From the NCBI GenBank assembly GCA_934702355.1, contig CAKUXX010000008.1, positions 1 to 64,000 of the forward strand: a stretch of 64,000 bases of DNA, in the 5' to 3' direction. The position numbers and the translations under genes are program-made. Positions 34,828 through 42,676 of the stretch are shown one piece after another (position 1 is the stretch's first letter; the number at the start of each line of letters is the position of its first letter). The notes below the pieces were generated by a model that worked only from the letters and a program-made list of their open reading frames with translations, was not told the origin of the DNA and did not search any database. This stretch comes from an uncultured Methanomassiliicoccales archaeon. GTDB taxonomy: Archaea; Thermoplasmatota; Thermoplasmata; Methanomassiliicoccales; Methanomethylophilaceae.

Positions 34828-35705
34828 TGGACCACCCTCTCGGCAGCCTTGACGGCATTTGCCATGAGCATACATATCGTCATCGGACCGACGCCTCCGG
34901 GCACCGGCGTGATGTAGGATGCCTTCTCCTTGACGGCATCGAAGTCCACATCCCCTACGAGCCTGGAGCCCTTCGGGTGGGTGGGATCCTCGATCCTGTT
35001 GGTGCCCACATCGATGACCACGGCCCCGTCCGCGACCATGTCCGCGGTTATGAAGCGGGGCTTGCCTATCGCCACTATCAGGATATCGGCCTTGGATGTG
35101 ACGGAAGCGAGATCGGGCGTCTTGGAATGCACCACCGTAACCGTGCTGTCGGCTCCCGCGCCCCTCTGGACCATCATGGCCGCCATGGGCTTTCCGACGA
35201 TGTTGCTCCTTCCGACGACGACCACGTTCTTCCCTGCGGTCTCCACTCCGGAGCGGATCAGCATCTGCTGTACGCCTGCGGGTGTCGCGGGAAGGAAATC
35301 GGGATTGCCTATGAGCATGCGGCCGACATTGAACGGGTGGAAGCAGTCCACATCCTTTGCGGGATCTATGGCGTTGATGACCGCCTCCTCATCGATATGG
35401 TCGGGAAGTGGAAGCTGTACGAGGAATCCGTGGATCGCCGGGTCGGCGTTGAGCTCCGCGACCTTCGCCAGGAGCTCCTCCTGGGTGGTCTCCTCGGGCA
35501 TGAGGATGGTCGTGGACTTCATTCCGAGCGATTCGCACATCTCGCCCTTCTTCCTGACATAGACCTGCGAAGCGGGATCCTCTCCCACCAGTATAACTGC
35601 CAGTCCGGGCGTGACGCCCCTGGCCTTCAAAGCGGATATCCTGTCCCTGAGTTCTCCATAGATCTCCTCAGAGACCTCCTTACCGAGGATTAGCTTGGCG
35701 GTCAT
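34824..35705 (-). CDS. folD: methylene-tetrahydrofolate dehydrogenase / cyclohydrolase
   Basis: The 293-residue protein has VILVGEDPASQVYVRKKGEMCESLGM (catalytic Tyr and Lys), FLVQLPLPDHIDEEAVINAIDPAKDVDCFHP and VVVVGRSNIVGKPMAAMM, ending YITPVPGGVGPMTICML. It provides one-carbon tetrahydrofolate units in the cytosol. Its occurrence fits Methanomassiliicoccales, which lack the main C1 branch of methanogenesis (established knowledge of the group). Good AGGTGA four bases before the ATG. Confidence 0.95.
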   Translation of the reverse strand: MTAKLILGKEVSEEIYGELRDRISALKARGVTPGLAVILVGEDPASQVYVRKKGEMCESLGMKSTTILMPEETTQEELLAKVAELNADPAIHGFLVQLPLPDHIDEEAVINAIDPAKDVDCFHPFNVGRMLIGNPDFLPATPAGVQQMLIRSGVETAGKNVVVVGRSNIVGKPMAAMMVQRGAGADSTVTVVHSKTPDLASVTSKADILIVAIGKPRFITADMVADGAVVIDVGTNRIEDPTHPKGSRLVGDVDFDAVKEKASYITPVPGGVGPMTICMLMANAVKAAERVVQ

Positions 35706-35736
35706 GTTTCACCTAGTGGGACGGATACGTTCCCCT

Positions 35737-35744
35737 CTTATAAG
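35737..35744 (-). promoter_or_regulatory. folD operon promoter
   Basis: The minus strand reads CTTATAAG at 35737-35744, about 32 bases before the folD ATG, with AGGTGA as ribosome site. The probable transcript is folD-kptA-mmp11-uppS-radical SAM, all overlapping or within five bases. Confidence 0.55.
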
Positions 35745-35768
35745 GTAAGCGTGGGAAAGCACGGACCG

Positions 35769-36548
35769 TCACGGGATATCGCGGATGATGTCCGCCTTGA
35801 ATCCGAGGTCGAGGATGCCTTCCAGGACGCGGCGCACACTGTCCGCATTCTCGGACATCCTAATATCGGACATGGGTCCGTCGGAGCGGGACTCGGCCAT
35901 GTGCCAAGAATGGGTCGCCAGCACCAGATGGTCCAGATGCCCAGCGAGCTCGATGTAGTCCTCCGGGACCCTCTTGCCCTCGTGCATCGGCCAGAGATAT
36001 GCGGCTATGGTCCTCCCGCCGGAGTCCTTCGCCTTCGGAACGGGGTATACAGTCATCCCGTCCTTCCTGTACGGGGCGGTGGGGCCTCCGATCTCCGTGT
36101 AGACGGACGAATCGGCCTTTATCCCCAATCCCCTGACTGTAGACATCACCCTTTCGTCGGCGGTCATGTACGGGGCGCGGAAGCATGTTGGTGCGGATAC
36201 CGAATCGGATACCGCATCGAACCCTCTGCGGAGCACGTCCTCCGCATCCGGGATCACCCCGGTCTCCTTCCCGACGAGGTCCTCGTGGTCGTAGCCGTGG
36301 AGGCCTATGCAATGACCCCCGATGCACGAGCAGTCGGTGACCTCCGCCGTATGGCCTTCCAAGAAGAAAGTGCCCCTGATGCCGAGGTCGTCCAGCAGGT
36401 CCGCTATGATCGGAAGCCCGATCTCGGACGAGGAGAAGCGGGGCTGTGTCCCGTCCCCTCTGTCGATGGATCCTGCAGCGGACGATCCCGGCAGGGGTAT
36501 GTTACAATCACGGTCGACGTCGACCGTGAAGTAGAGTTTCCTGCTCAT
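35769..36548 (-). CDS. polysaccharide deacetylase-like protein (NodB superfamily)
   Basis: The 259-residue protein starts at ATG 36548, overlapping the AMP phosphorylase stop (ATGA). The long in-frame extension upstream is out of context. NodB motifs are LYFTVDVDRDCN (metal Asp), IGLHGYDHEDL (metal His pair), CFRAPYMTADE and LVLATHSWHM, so the metal site looks intact. No signal peptide is visible, suggesting a cytosolic enzyme. Its place as last gene of the AMP-RuBisCO operon is unexplained; the substrate is unknown. Confidence 0.8.
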   Translation of the reverse strand: MSRKLYFTVDVDRDCNIPLPGSSAAGSIDRGDGTQPRFSSSEIGLPIIADLLDDLGIRGTFFLEGHTAEVTDCSCIGGHCIGLHGYDHEDLVGKETGVIPDAEDVLRRGFDAVSDSVSAPTCFRAPYMTADERVMSTVRGLGIKADSSVYTEIGGPTAPYRKDGMTVYPVPKAKDSGGRTIAAYLWPMHEGKRVPEDYIELAGHLDHLVLATHSWHMAESRSDGPMSDIRMSENADSVRRVLEGILDLGFKADIIRDIP

Positions 36549-38059
36549 TTCCTCATGGGCAACGAGGAGACGCGGGTCAGAAGCATTCCTTCGATGTCCA
36601 TCGGCGGATACTTGATGGCCGTCTCCCTGGCACGCCTGAGCTTCGCCTCGTTGTCGGCGTATATCGTGAACAGCTTCTCGCCTGCCTCGACCCTCTGCCC
36701 CTTCTTCAGGTAGATCATCAGGCCCGCACCCTTGTCTGCGGGAGCTCCAGCGGCCTTGGCGATGGCCACGATGTCCTTGTTGTGGATGGCGTGGATATAT
36801 CCCGATTTGACCGCGATGATGTCCTCGTGGTACTTTCCTGGCTGGATGTCCTCCGACTTCAGTTCGGGGTTCCCTCCCTGGGCCACCACGATCTCCATGA
36901 ACTTCTTGTGGGCCTCTCCGGACTCCAGTATCTCGCGTGCCTTCGCGGCACCACCCGGGATCCCTGCCATGTCCAGAATGATACCTGCGCAGTCGCATGC
37001 CTTCTCGATCACGCTTGCAGGATGGGCCGCGCCTTCCAGGATGGAGATGCACTCCCTTGCCTCGAGCGCGGGACCCACGGCGTTGCCCACGGGCTGGTCC
37101 GCGTATGTGATGGCGCATTCCACATGCATGCCGAGCTTGTCGCCTAGATCCATCAGATCGCGTGCGTATCCCCTGGCATCCTCGATGGTGGAGACCTTGG
37201 TCCCCGTACCGGTGGGGATGTCCACGAGCAGATGCGTGGCCCCGACGGCCACCTTCTTGCTCATGATGGATGCGAGCATCTGCGCCCTCGGGTTGATGCC
37301 GAGCGGGTGCTCTATCTTGATGACCATGTCGTCCACGGGAGCGAGGTTCATCCCTCCGCCCCATGCGAACACCCCGCCGACCTCCTCGGAGACCTTCTTC
37401 AAGGAATCCGCGTCCATGAGGACGTTGCAGAACACCTCGACGAAGTCGGATGTGCCGCATGCGCTGCTTATAGCGCGGGAGGACAGCTTGGGGATCATTA
37501 TCCCCGCGGATGCCACTATGGAGACGACGATCGGGGTTATCTTGTTGCCCGGGACGCCTCCGAGGCTGTGGAAGTCGAACACGGGCTGCCTGTCAAATTG
37601 GATTATATCCCCGGTGTCGGCCATGGACCTTGTGAAGTCCGCGATCTCGTCGATGTCCATCCCGTTGATGTACAGCGCCGTGAGCCATGCGGATATCTCG
37701 ATCTTGGACAGCTTGTTGTGGAGGATGTCCTCCACGATGGACTCGATCTCCTCTCCGGAGAGCTTCTCCCCGTCCATCTTCCTGCGAATGGACCTGACGG
37801 AATCGGGCTTCTGACAGTATGATACGGAGACTTCCTCGCCGTCCCTGACCCCGCATCTCTTCATCAGGAGCTGGGGGATCATGACCACGCCTTTCTCGAC
37901 AAGGGTGTCGGACCTGCTGACGAGTGCGACCACGGACTTCGGACCGACTATGTTGACACGGTCGTTCTCCTTGACGCCTATCTCGGCGCAGTCGTCGTCA
38001 TGGAGCAGGACGGTGGGCTCGGACGCGTCGATGTCGTATGTCTTCGCTATGAGCTTCAT
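36545..38059 (-). CDS. deoA: AMP phosphorylase
   Basis: The 504-residue protein starts at ATG 38059 (MKLIAKTYDID), overlapping the RuBisCO stop and preceded by GGGG. The archaeal N-terminal domain (about 1-85) precedes the thymidine-phosphorylase fold: FHSLGGVPGNKITPI (phosphate loop), KLSSRAISSACGTSDFVEV and VGNAVGPALEARECI. It phosphorolyses AMP to adenine and ribose-1,5-bisphosphate, step one of the archaeal AMP pathway. The next two enzymes are the genes immediately upstream. Confidence 0.94.
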   Translation of the reverse strand: MKLIAKTYDIDASEPTVLLHDDDCAEIGVKENDRVNIVGPKSVVALVSRSDTLVEKGVVMIPQLLMKRCGVRDGEEVSVSYCQKPDSVRSIRRKMDGEKLSGEEIESIVEDILHNKLSKIEISAWLTALYINGMDIDEIADFTRSMADTGDIIQFDRQPVFDFHSLGGVPGNKITPIVVSIVASAGIMIPKLSSRAISSACGTSDFVEVFCNVLMDADSLKKVSEEVGGVFAWGGGMNLAPVDDMVIKIEHPLGINPRAQMLASIMSKKVAVGATHLLVDIPTGTGTKVSTIEDARGYARDLMDLGDKLGMHVECAITYADQPVGNAVGPALEARECISILEGAAHPASVIEKACDCAGIILDMAGIPGGAAKAREILESGEAHKKFMEIVVAQGGNPELKSEDIQPGKYHEDIIAVKSGYIHAIHNKDIVAIAKAAGAPADKGAGLMIYLKKGQRVEAGEKLFTIYADNEAKLRRARETAIKYPPMDIEGMLLTRVSSLPMRK

Positions 38060-39291
38060 ATGCATCCCCACAGTCCGATGGCCTCGGCGAGCTCCTTATG
38101 GGTCTTGGCGTACTCCGCCACGGACACTCCTTCGAAAGCTGCATCGACGGCCTGACACATGGCCTTGGCGCCTCCGCGTATTCCTTCGGGATGGCCTGCG
38201 ACACCGCCTCCGGCCTGGATCTGCACATCCATTCCCGAGCGCTTCACTATCTCGCCGACGAGACCTGGATGGACTCCGCCGGAGCAGACCGGCATGACCC
38301 TCTTGTACGGGACGTCGTCGCCCAGGCAGGCCTTCAGGTTGGAGTCCTCGGACATTCCGCCGGACATCTTGCCGACTCCGAGTGTTCCGATGTGCAGAGC
38401 ATCCCCTCCGACCATCCTGACCAGCTTGGTCAGGGGCAGCATGGCGACCCCGTGGTCCGGATTCTTGGTGAACGCTCCATGCATGGTCCTGTGAACATGG
38501 ATCGGGACCTTGATCGAGGGATCCTCGGCGAGCGCCTGCACCGCTCCGAATCCGCATGTTATGACATCGACCATGAGCTCCCTGGCACCCCAGCCCTGGA
38601 CCTTCTCGGCCAGCTCCACGATCTTGTCGCCGCGGGTGCTGACGTTGATGGCGTGCATCATCAGGTGTCCCTCCTCCTGCAGCCTGTCAAGGGCCTCGGA
38701 GACGCATACGGTCCTGTCCTCGATAGGGCAGAAGCTCTGGTCCACAAGGGTCTCGTCGTCCTTGGAGTTGGTGAGCCCTCCGGCCCCTGCCTCGTAGACG
38801 TACTCCGCGGTCTTCGCAGGGGACAGTCCGATCTTGGGCTTCACTATGGTCCCGACGAGGGGCTTCTCGGGACGGTCCAATGCCTTCCTTATGCCCTCGG
38901 CCCCGAACTTGGGGCCCTTGAACTGCTCCGTGATTGCCTTCGGGAAGGTCACATCCTCGAGGCGGACGCCTTTGAGCGATCCGAGTCCGAAGAGGTTGCC
39001 GGCTATGACGCTGAGGATCTGCGGGACGGAACCCACTTCGATGCTGAAATCGTCCACGGGGAACTCCGCGGTGACGATGTCGCCTTCGATGGACGTTATC
39101 CTAGCTCCGAGATGGTCGAAAACCGACCTGTCAAGGGTGGATATGCCCGTCCATGTGCCTGTCGACTGCTCCGCGGCGATCGCCTCGGCCGCCTTCTCCA
39201 TGGGAAGGTCGGTGGACACCTTGTATCTGCAGACAACGTAGCGGTCGGGGTCGCTGGGCTCCCCGAGATGCATGTATGAGTAGCTTTCCAT
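38056..39291 (-). CDS. rbcL: ribulose-1,5-bisphosphate carboxylase, type III
   Basis: The 411-residue protein appears catalytically complete: Glu41 in EQSTGTWT, Asn99 in NLFG, Lys151 in TIVKPKIGL, the carbamylated Lys177 in SKDDE, HVHRTMHGAF, loop 6 TLGVGKMSG, VCSGGVHPG and QAGGGVAGHPEG. It lacks the C-terminal extension of plant-type enzymes. It fixes CO2 onto ribulose-1,5-bisphosphate derived from AMP. The segment before the carbamylated lysine (GGLTNSKDDE) differs from the usual GG(L/V)D-x2-KDDE. It is flanked in overlap by R15P isomerase and AMP phosphorylase. Confidence 0.95.
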   Translation of the reverse strand: MESYSYMHLGEPSDPDRYVVCRYKVSTDLPMEKAAEAIAAEQSTGTWTGISTLDRSVFDHLGARITSIEGDIVTAEFPVDDFSIEVGSVPQILSVIAGNLFGLGSLKGVRLEDVTFPKAITEQFKGPKFGAEGIRKALDRPEKPLVGTIVKPKIGLSPAKTAEYVYEAGAGGLTNSKDDETLVDQSFCPIEDRTVCVSEALDRLQEEGHLMMHAINVSTRGDKIVELAEKVQGWGARELMVDVITCGFGAVQALAEDPSIKVPIHVHRTMHGAFTKNPDHGVAMLPLTKLVRMVGGDALHIGTLGVGKMSGGMSEDSNLKACLGDDVPYKRVMPVCSGGVHPGLVGEIVKRSGMDVQIQAGGGVAGHPEGIRGGAKAMCQAVDAAFEGVSVAEYAKTHKELAEAIGLWGCI

Positions 39292-40226
39292 CAGAATTCC
39301 TCCAATTCGAAAATCGTTTCACCGAGCTGGCGGACCATCACGTCGTACACCGATCCGGGGGAGATCATCCCCAGTTCCGTGATTATGGCGTCGATGTAAT
39401 GGGCCGGAGTGCTGTCGAAGACGGGGTTGAAGACCTTCACCTCGCCCGGGATCTCCCCGGGACGGATTATCTCGGCGATGTCCCTCTCCTCTATCGTGAC
39501 CATGTCGCCGAACAGCGTCATGGGAGAGAACTTGTACGTTTCGGCGCAGACGTAGAACTGTACGCGGGCCTCGTTCGCGGCCAATGCGAGCTGGGATGTC
39601 CCCACCTTGTTGATCAGTGCGCCGTGGGATGTTATCGTGTCCGCGCCGACGAAGACCTTGTCCGCATCGCGCATGACCGTGCGGACCGCGCTGTCGATTA
39701 TCAGCGTCGTGTCGATGCCCGCGGCGGACAGCTCGCGGACGGTGAGGATGCCCTGCCTCCATGGGCGGGACTCCGTGGCGAACACCTTGAACTCCTTGCC
39801 CTGTCTGTGCGCCTCCCTGAGGATCCCTATGGCCGCGCTGCTGTTGCAGTGGGTCATCACGGTGTCCCCATCCTCGATCCTCTTGGCGCCTATGGTGGCT
39901 ATCCTCTCGACGGCCTTCTCGGACCTGAAGCAGAACTCGTCCGCGTTCGCACGGACGAGGGCCTTGATGTCGGAGACTGAGCGTGAGGAATCCACGCCGC
40001 GGACCGTCGCATGAACGGCGTTCCACAGCGAGACGGCCGTGGGTCTGGAATCGAGTATCCTGCGCGATGCCTCGGACAGGTCCCGCTTGAACTCTTCGGG
40101 ATCCGTGCCCGTGTATGCATCTGCGAACTCCCCCAACGCGGATGCGCCGGCACGTGCTATCCTGCCTGCGCCGCGTATCGTCATATCGGCTATGCCCTGA
40201 GCGGTCTCTGCGATTATGTCGTTCAC
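39291..40226 (-). CDS. ribose-1,5-bisphosphate isomerase
   Basis: From GTG 40226 the protein is 311 residues and begins MNDIIAETAQGIADMTIRGAGRIARA, the expected family opening. A longer frame from 40316 is rejected because a TATA box (40251-40258) lies inside it. The aIF2B-fold catalytic pair is Cys127 (MTHCNSSA) and Asp196 (VGADTITS), close to the characterised archaeal enzyme. It converts ribose-1,5-bisphosphate to ribulose-1,5-bisphosphate for RuBisCO. Stop overlaps the RuBisCO start (TGATG). Confidence 0.93.
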   Translation of the reverse strand: MNDIIAETAQGIADMTIRGAGRIARAGASALGEFADAYTGTDPEEFKRDLSEASRRILDSRPTAVSLWNAVHATVRGVDSSRSVSDIKALVRANADEFCFRSEKAVERIATIGAKRIEDGDTVMTHCNSSAAIGILREAHRQGKEFKVFATESRPWRQGILTVRELSAAGIDTTLIIDSAVRTVMRDADKVFVGADTITSHGALINKVGTSQLALAANEARVQFYVCAETYKFSPMTLFGDMVTIEERDIAEIIRPGEIPGEVKVFNPVFDSTPAHYIDAIITELGMISPGSVYDVMVRQLGETIFELEEF

Positions 40227-40250
40227 GATTACACGGATTGCATCGGACAC

Positions 40251-40258
40251 TATATATT
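40251..40258 (-). promoter_or_regulatory. promoter of the AMP-RuBisCO operon
   Basis: The minus strand reads ACAATATATAGTG, a strong TATA box centred about 29 bases before the GTG start at 40226, implying an almost leaderless transcript of R15P isomerase, RuBisCO, AMP phosphorylase and deacetylase. Confidence 0.6.
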
Positions 40259-40328
40259 GTAGCCAGGACGAAGCTTCGGGACATCCCGTGCATTCCGTCA
40301 GGACCTTTGAAGACACCCGGCCGTACGG

Positions 40329-41741
40329 TCAGGCGTGCCTGATGCCCGTGGCGGACGATATCTCCGAATCGGTGGTGCACAGATCGTCGATCGACATGTC
40401 GTGGATATCGCGATGTCCGGACGCCCTTGCGAACGTCTTCAGCTGGAGGGACAAGGCTGTGAGATAATTGGCCACGCGCTCGGCGCCGGCGTCCTTGTCC
40501 AGACGGGATTCCAATTCGGGGTCCTGTGTTGCTATTCCCATCGGGCACTTCCCGCTGTCGCATGCCCTGTACCTCTGGCATCCGAGTGCCATCAGGGCGG
40601 CGGAAGCTATCGCCACAGCGTCAGCACCAATCGCCAACGCCTTCATGATGTCCCCGCCGGTGCGGAACCCTCCGGTAATGACAAGCTCCTGGTCCATCCC
40701 GTTCTCGTCCATGTACCTCCTGGCCCTAGCGAGCGCGTACACCGTCGGGACGGAGCTGTTGTCCTTCAGGAACTTGGGGGAGGAGCCGGTCGCGCCTCCG
40801 CGTCCGTCGATCGTGATGAAGTCGCATCCGGACTGCCTGATGAACTCCAGGTCCTCCTCTATGTGACCTGCGGCGATCTTCACCCCCACGGGCTTGCCGC
40901 CTGTCCTGGAACGGAGCCTGTCCACAAGGGCCTTGAGATCCTCGGGGGAATCGATCCCGGGGAATGCGGCCGGGCTCTGGATGTCCTCTCCGGCCCTCTT
41001 GCCCCTCATCATCGCGATGATGTCCGTGACCTTCTCGCCGGGCAGATGCCCGCCCATCCCGGGCTTGGTCCCCTGTCCGATCTTTATCTCCACGGCATCG
41101 CAGCCTTCGAACGTCATGGGGGTGTCGCTGTACCTGTTCGGGACGTACTCGTAGATGTACCTGTGTGAGGCGTTCATCTCGTCCTGGAGCACCCCGCCTT
41201 CGCCGCTGCACATGGCGGTCTTCGCGACGGCGCTCCCGCGGGCCAATGCGATCTTCGCGCGTCCGGAGAGCGCCCCGAAGCTCATGTGCGAGATGTAGAC
41301 GGGCATCTCGATGACCATCGGCTTCTCGGCGTTCTTCCCGATGACGGTGCGGAGGCTGACGTCCTCGCTCTCCTCCAGGGGCTTCCTGGAGAGCTGTACC
41401 CCGAGCATCAGGATGGATGAGAAATCCGGCACGGGGAGCAGCGTCTCCATCGCCTCGCCCATGTTCCTGCCGGTGTACGACATCTGCCTGATCTCGTCCA
41501 TGGAACCGTTGTCATGTCTTACGAGACGCTGATCGATCTCGATGCTCTTCCCTTCGGCCGCCTGTGCGGGCGGTTCGACGACCTTGCTTGTAGGAACGTC
41601 ATCGTCTTCGACGAGGTAGAATTCGCTTTTCGGGGAACGGCATACGGGACATACCCAATCGTCCGGAAGGTCCTCGAACCTCACCCCTTCGGCTTCTTCG
41701 TCGTATATCTCACCGCAGATCGCACATCTGTACTCGGCCAT
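40329..41741 (-). CDS. rubredoxin domain fused to glutamate synthase-type FMN domain
   Basis: The 470-residue protein has an N-terminal rubredoxin (about 1-48: YRCAICGEIYDEEAEG and WVCPVCRSPKSEF), a linker, and a GltB-like FMN barrel (about 125-420). FMN and substrate motifs include ISHMSFGALSGRAK, GGVLQDEMN, KIGQGTKPGMGGHLPG and GRGGATGSSP. The cluster motif is CQRYRACDSGKCPMGI. The rubredoxin probably delivers electrons in place of a separate small subunit. Archaeal stand-alone GltB domains are linked to glutamate synthesis, but the reaction here is inferred. TATA-like GTTAAATACT (41761-41770) suggests a leaderless mRNA. Confidence 0.87.
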   Translation of the reverse strand: MAEYRCAICGEIYDEEAEGVRFEDLPDDWVCPVCRSPKSEFYLVEDDDVPTSKVVEPPAQAAEGKSIEIDQRLVRHDNGSMDEIRQMSYTGRNMGEAMETLLPVPDFSSILMLGVQLSRKPLEESEDVSLRTVIGKNAEKPMVIEMPVYISHMSFGALSGRAKIALARGSAVAKTAMCSGEGGVLQDEMNASHRYIYEYVPNRYSDTPMTFEGCDAVEIKIGQGTKPGMGGHLPGEKVTDIIAMMRGKRAGEDIQSPAAFPGIDSPEDLKALVDRLRSRTGGKPVGVKIAAGHIEEDLEFIRQSGCDFITIDGRGGATGSSPKFLKDNSSVPTVYALARARRYMDENGMDQELVITGGFRTGGDIMKALAIGADAVAIASAALMALGCQRYRACDSGKCPMGIATQDPELESRLDKDAGAERVANYLTALSLQLKTFARASGHRDIHDMSIDDLCTTDSEISSATGIRHA

Positions 41742-41774
41742 GATGCGAATCCGGAGTGTGAGTATTTAACCTGC

Positions 41775-42311
41775 TCACTGGCGGGAGCAGAGGTGAACGT
41801 CCGTTGAGGTCGATGATACGCATACATCGGACGGAATGTCGTGGAGGATGACCTCGGACACCACGCGCCTGGCCTCGTCCATCCCTTTGGAGAGGTACAC
41901 GGCGGCGATGAGCGCCTCGAAGGAGTCTGAACGCATGTTCTCCTCGATCTCCGGCCTGCCTCCGGGACCTTTGTGGCCGCCTCCGACCCTCATCATCCCG
42001 TCTATGTCGAGTCCGTACGAGACCACTCTCTCGGATATGCGGTGGTTGGCGACCTTGTCCTGCTTGAAATCTGTCATGGCGCCTTCGCGGAGGTCGGTGG
42101 AGCCGTACACCGTCTCGCAGACGATGAACTCGAGTATCGCATCTCCCAGGAACTCCAGACGCTCGTAGGATTCCCCTCCGCGCTCGTTGGAGTAGCTGTC
42201 GTGGGTCAGAGCGTCGCAGAACAGCCTCAGACTCTCCGCAGGGAGGTTCCTGAACAGGAACGGCGGACGGGCCAGGAATTGGCGGACGCTCATCTCGAAA
42301 TCGGTCTCCAA
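41775..42311 (-). CDS. rnc: ribonuclease III (catalytic domain only)
   Basis: The 178-residue protein has the signature YERLEFLGDAILEFIVCE (about 49-66) and SDSFEALIAAVYLSKG with the second acidic pair. Both sets of metal ligands are present. There is no double-stranded RNA-binding domain, so it is a minimal form. Proposed start TTG 42311 follows AGGTG by eight bases; ATG 42293 (MSVRQFLARPP) is an alternative. RNase III is patchy in archaea. The gene is divergent from rpoL. Confidence 0.88.
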   Translation of the reverse strand: METDFEMSVRQFLARPPFLFRNLPAESLRLFCDALTHDSYSNERGGESYERLEFLGDAILEFIVCETVYGSTDLREGAMTDFKQDKVANHRISERVVSYGLDIDGMMRVGGGHKGPGGRPEIEENMRSDSFEALIAAVYLSKGMDEARRVVSEVILHDIPSDVCVSSTSTDVHLCSRQ

Positions 42312-42387
42312 TGTGAGAACACCTGCGGGTGGATGCGGGACGGGATATATGAACTGCGACCCGGGATCGCGGGAACGGTGTCCTCCA

Positions 42388-42400
42388 ACTTATATAATAA
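42388..42400 (+). promoter_or_regulatory. rpoL promoter
   Basis: ACTTATATAATAA (42388-42400) is centred about 26 bases before the rpoL ATG at 42421, indicating a leaderless transcript for rpoL and truD. Confidence 0.6.
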
Positions 42401-42420
42401 ATAAGGATTAAGAGCGACCC

Positions 42421-42672
42421 ATGCAGACCTATGTCGCCGAACAGACAACGGATTCCGTCACACTCGGTTTCAAAGACGCCAACGTCACACTCATCACGCC
42501 GCTCATGAAGGCGCTGTACGATGACAACAACGTGGAGCTGGTCAGGTACATCGACAAGCACCCCGAGCTCGAGGACCGCAGACTGTATGTCAAGGTCAAG
42601 TCCGGGAACCCCATCGATGCCATCAAGAAGGCATCCGACGCCGTTGCAGACTACTACAGCACGAAAGAGTGA
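42421..42672 (+). CDS. rpoL: DNA-directed RNA polymerase subunit L (Rpb11-like)
   Basis: The 83-residue protein fits the RpoL pattern: a strand-rich start (DSVTLGFKDANVTLITPLMKALYDD, the family position for TLLNLLRE), then VELVRYIDKHPELEDRRLYVKVKSG (family AYxIxHPLxxxPxLYVKT), then a C-terminal helix DAIKKASDAVADYY. RpoL pairs with RpoD in the assembly platform. Length is typical. The match is by pattern and somewhat divergent, so some doubt remains. truD begins five bases after the stop. Confidence 0.75.
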   Translation: MQTYVAEQTTDSVTLGFKDANVTLITPLMKALYDDNNVELVRYIDKHPELEDRRLYVKVKSGNPIDAIKKASDAVADYYSTKE

Positions 42673-42676
42673 GCCT

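Noticed and set aside
36549..37460. Extension of the polysaccharide deacetylase
   Set aside because: It is the wrong frame of AMP phosphorylase; NodB homology begins at 36548.
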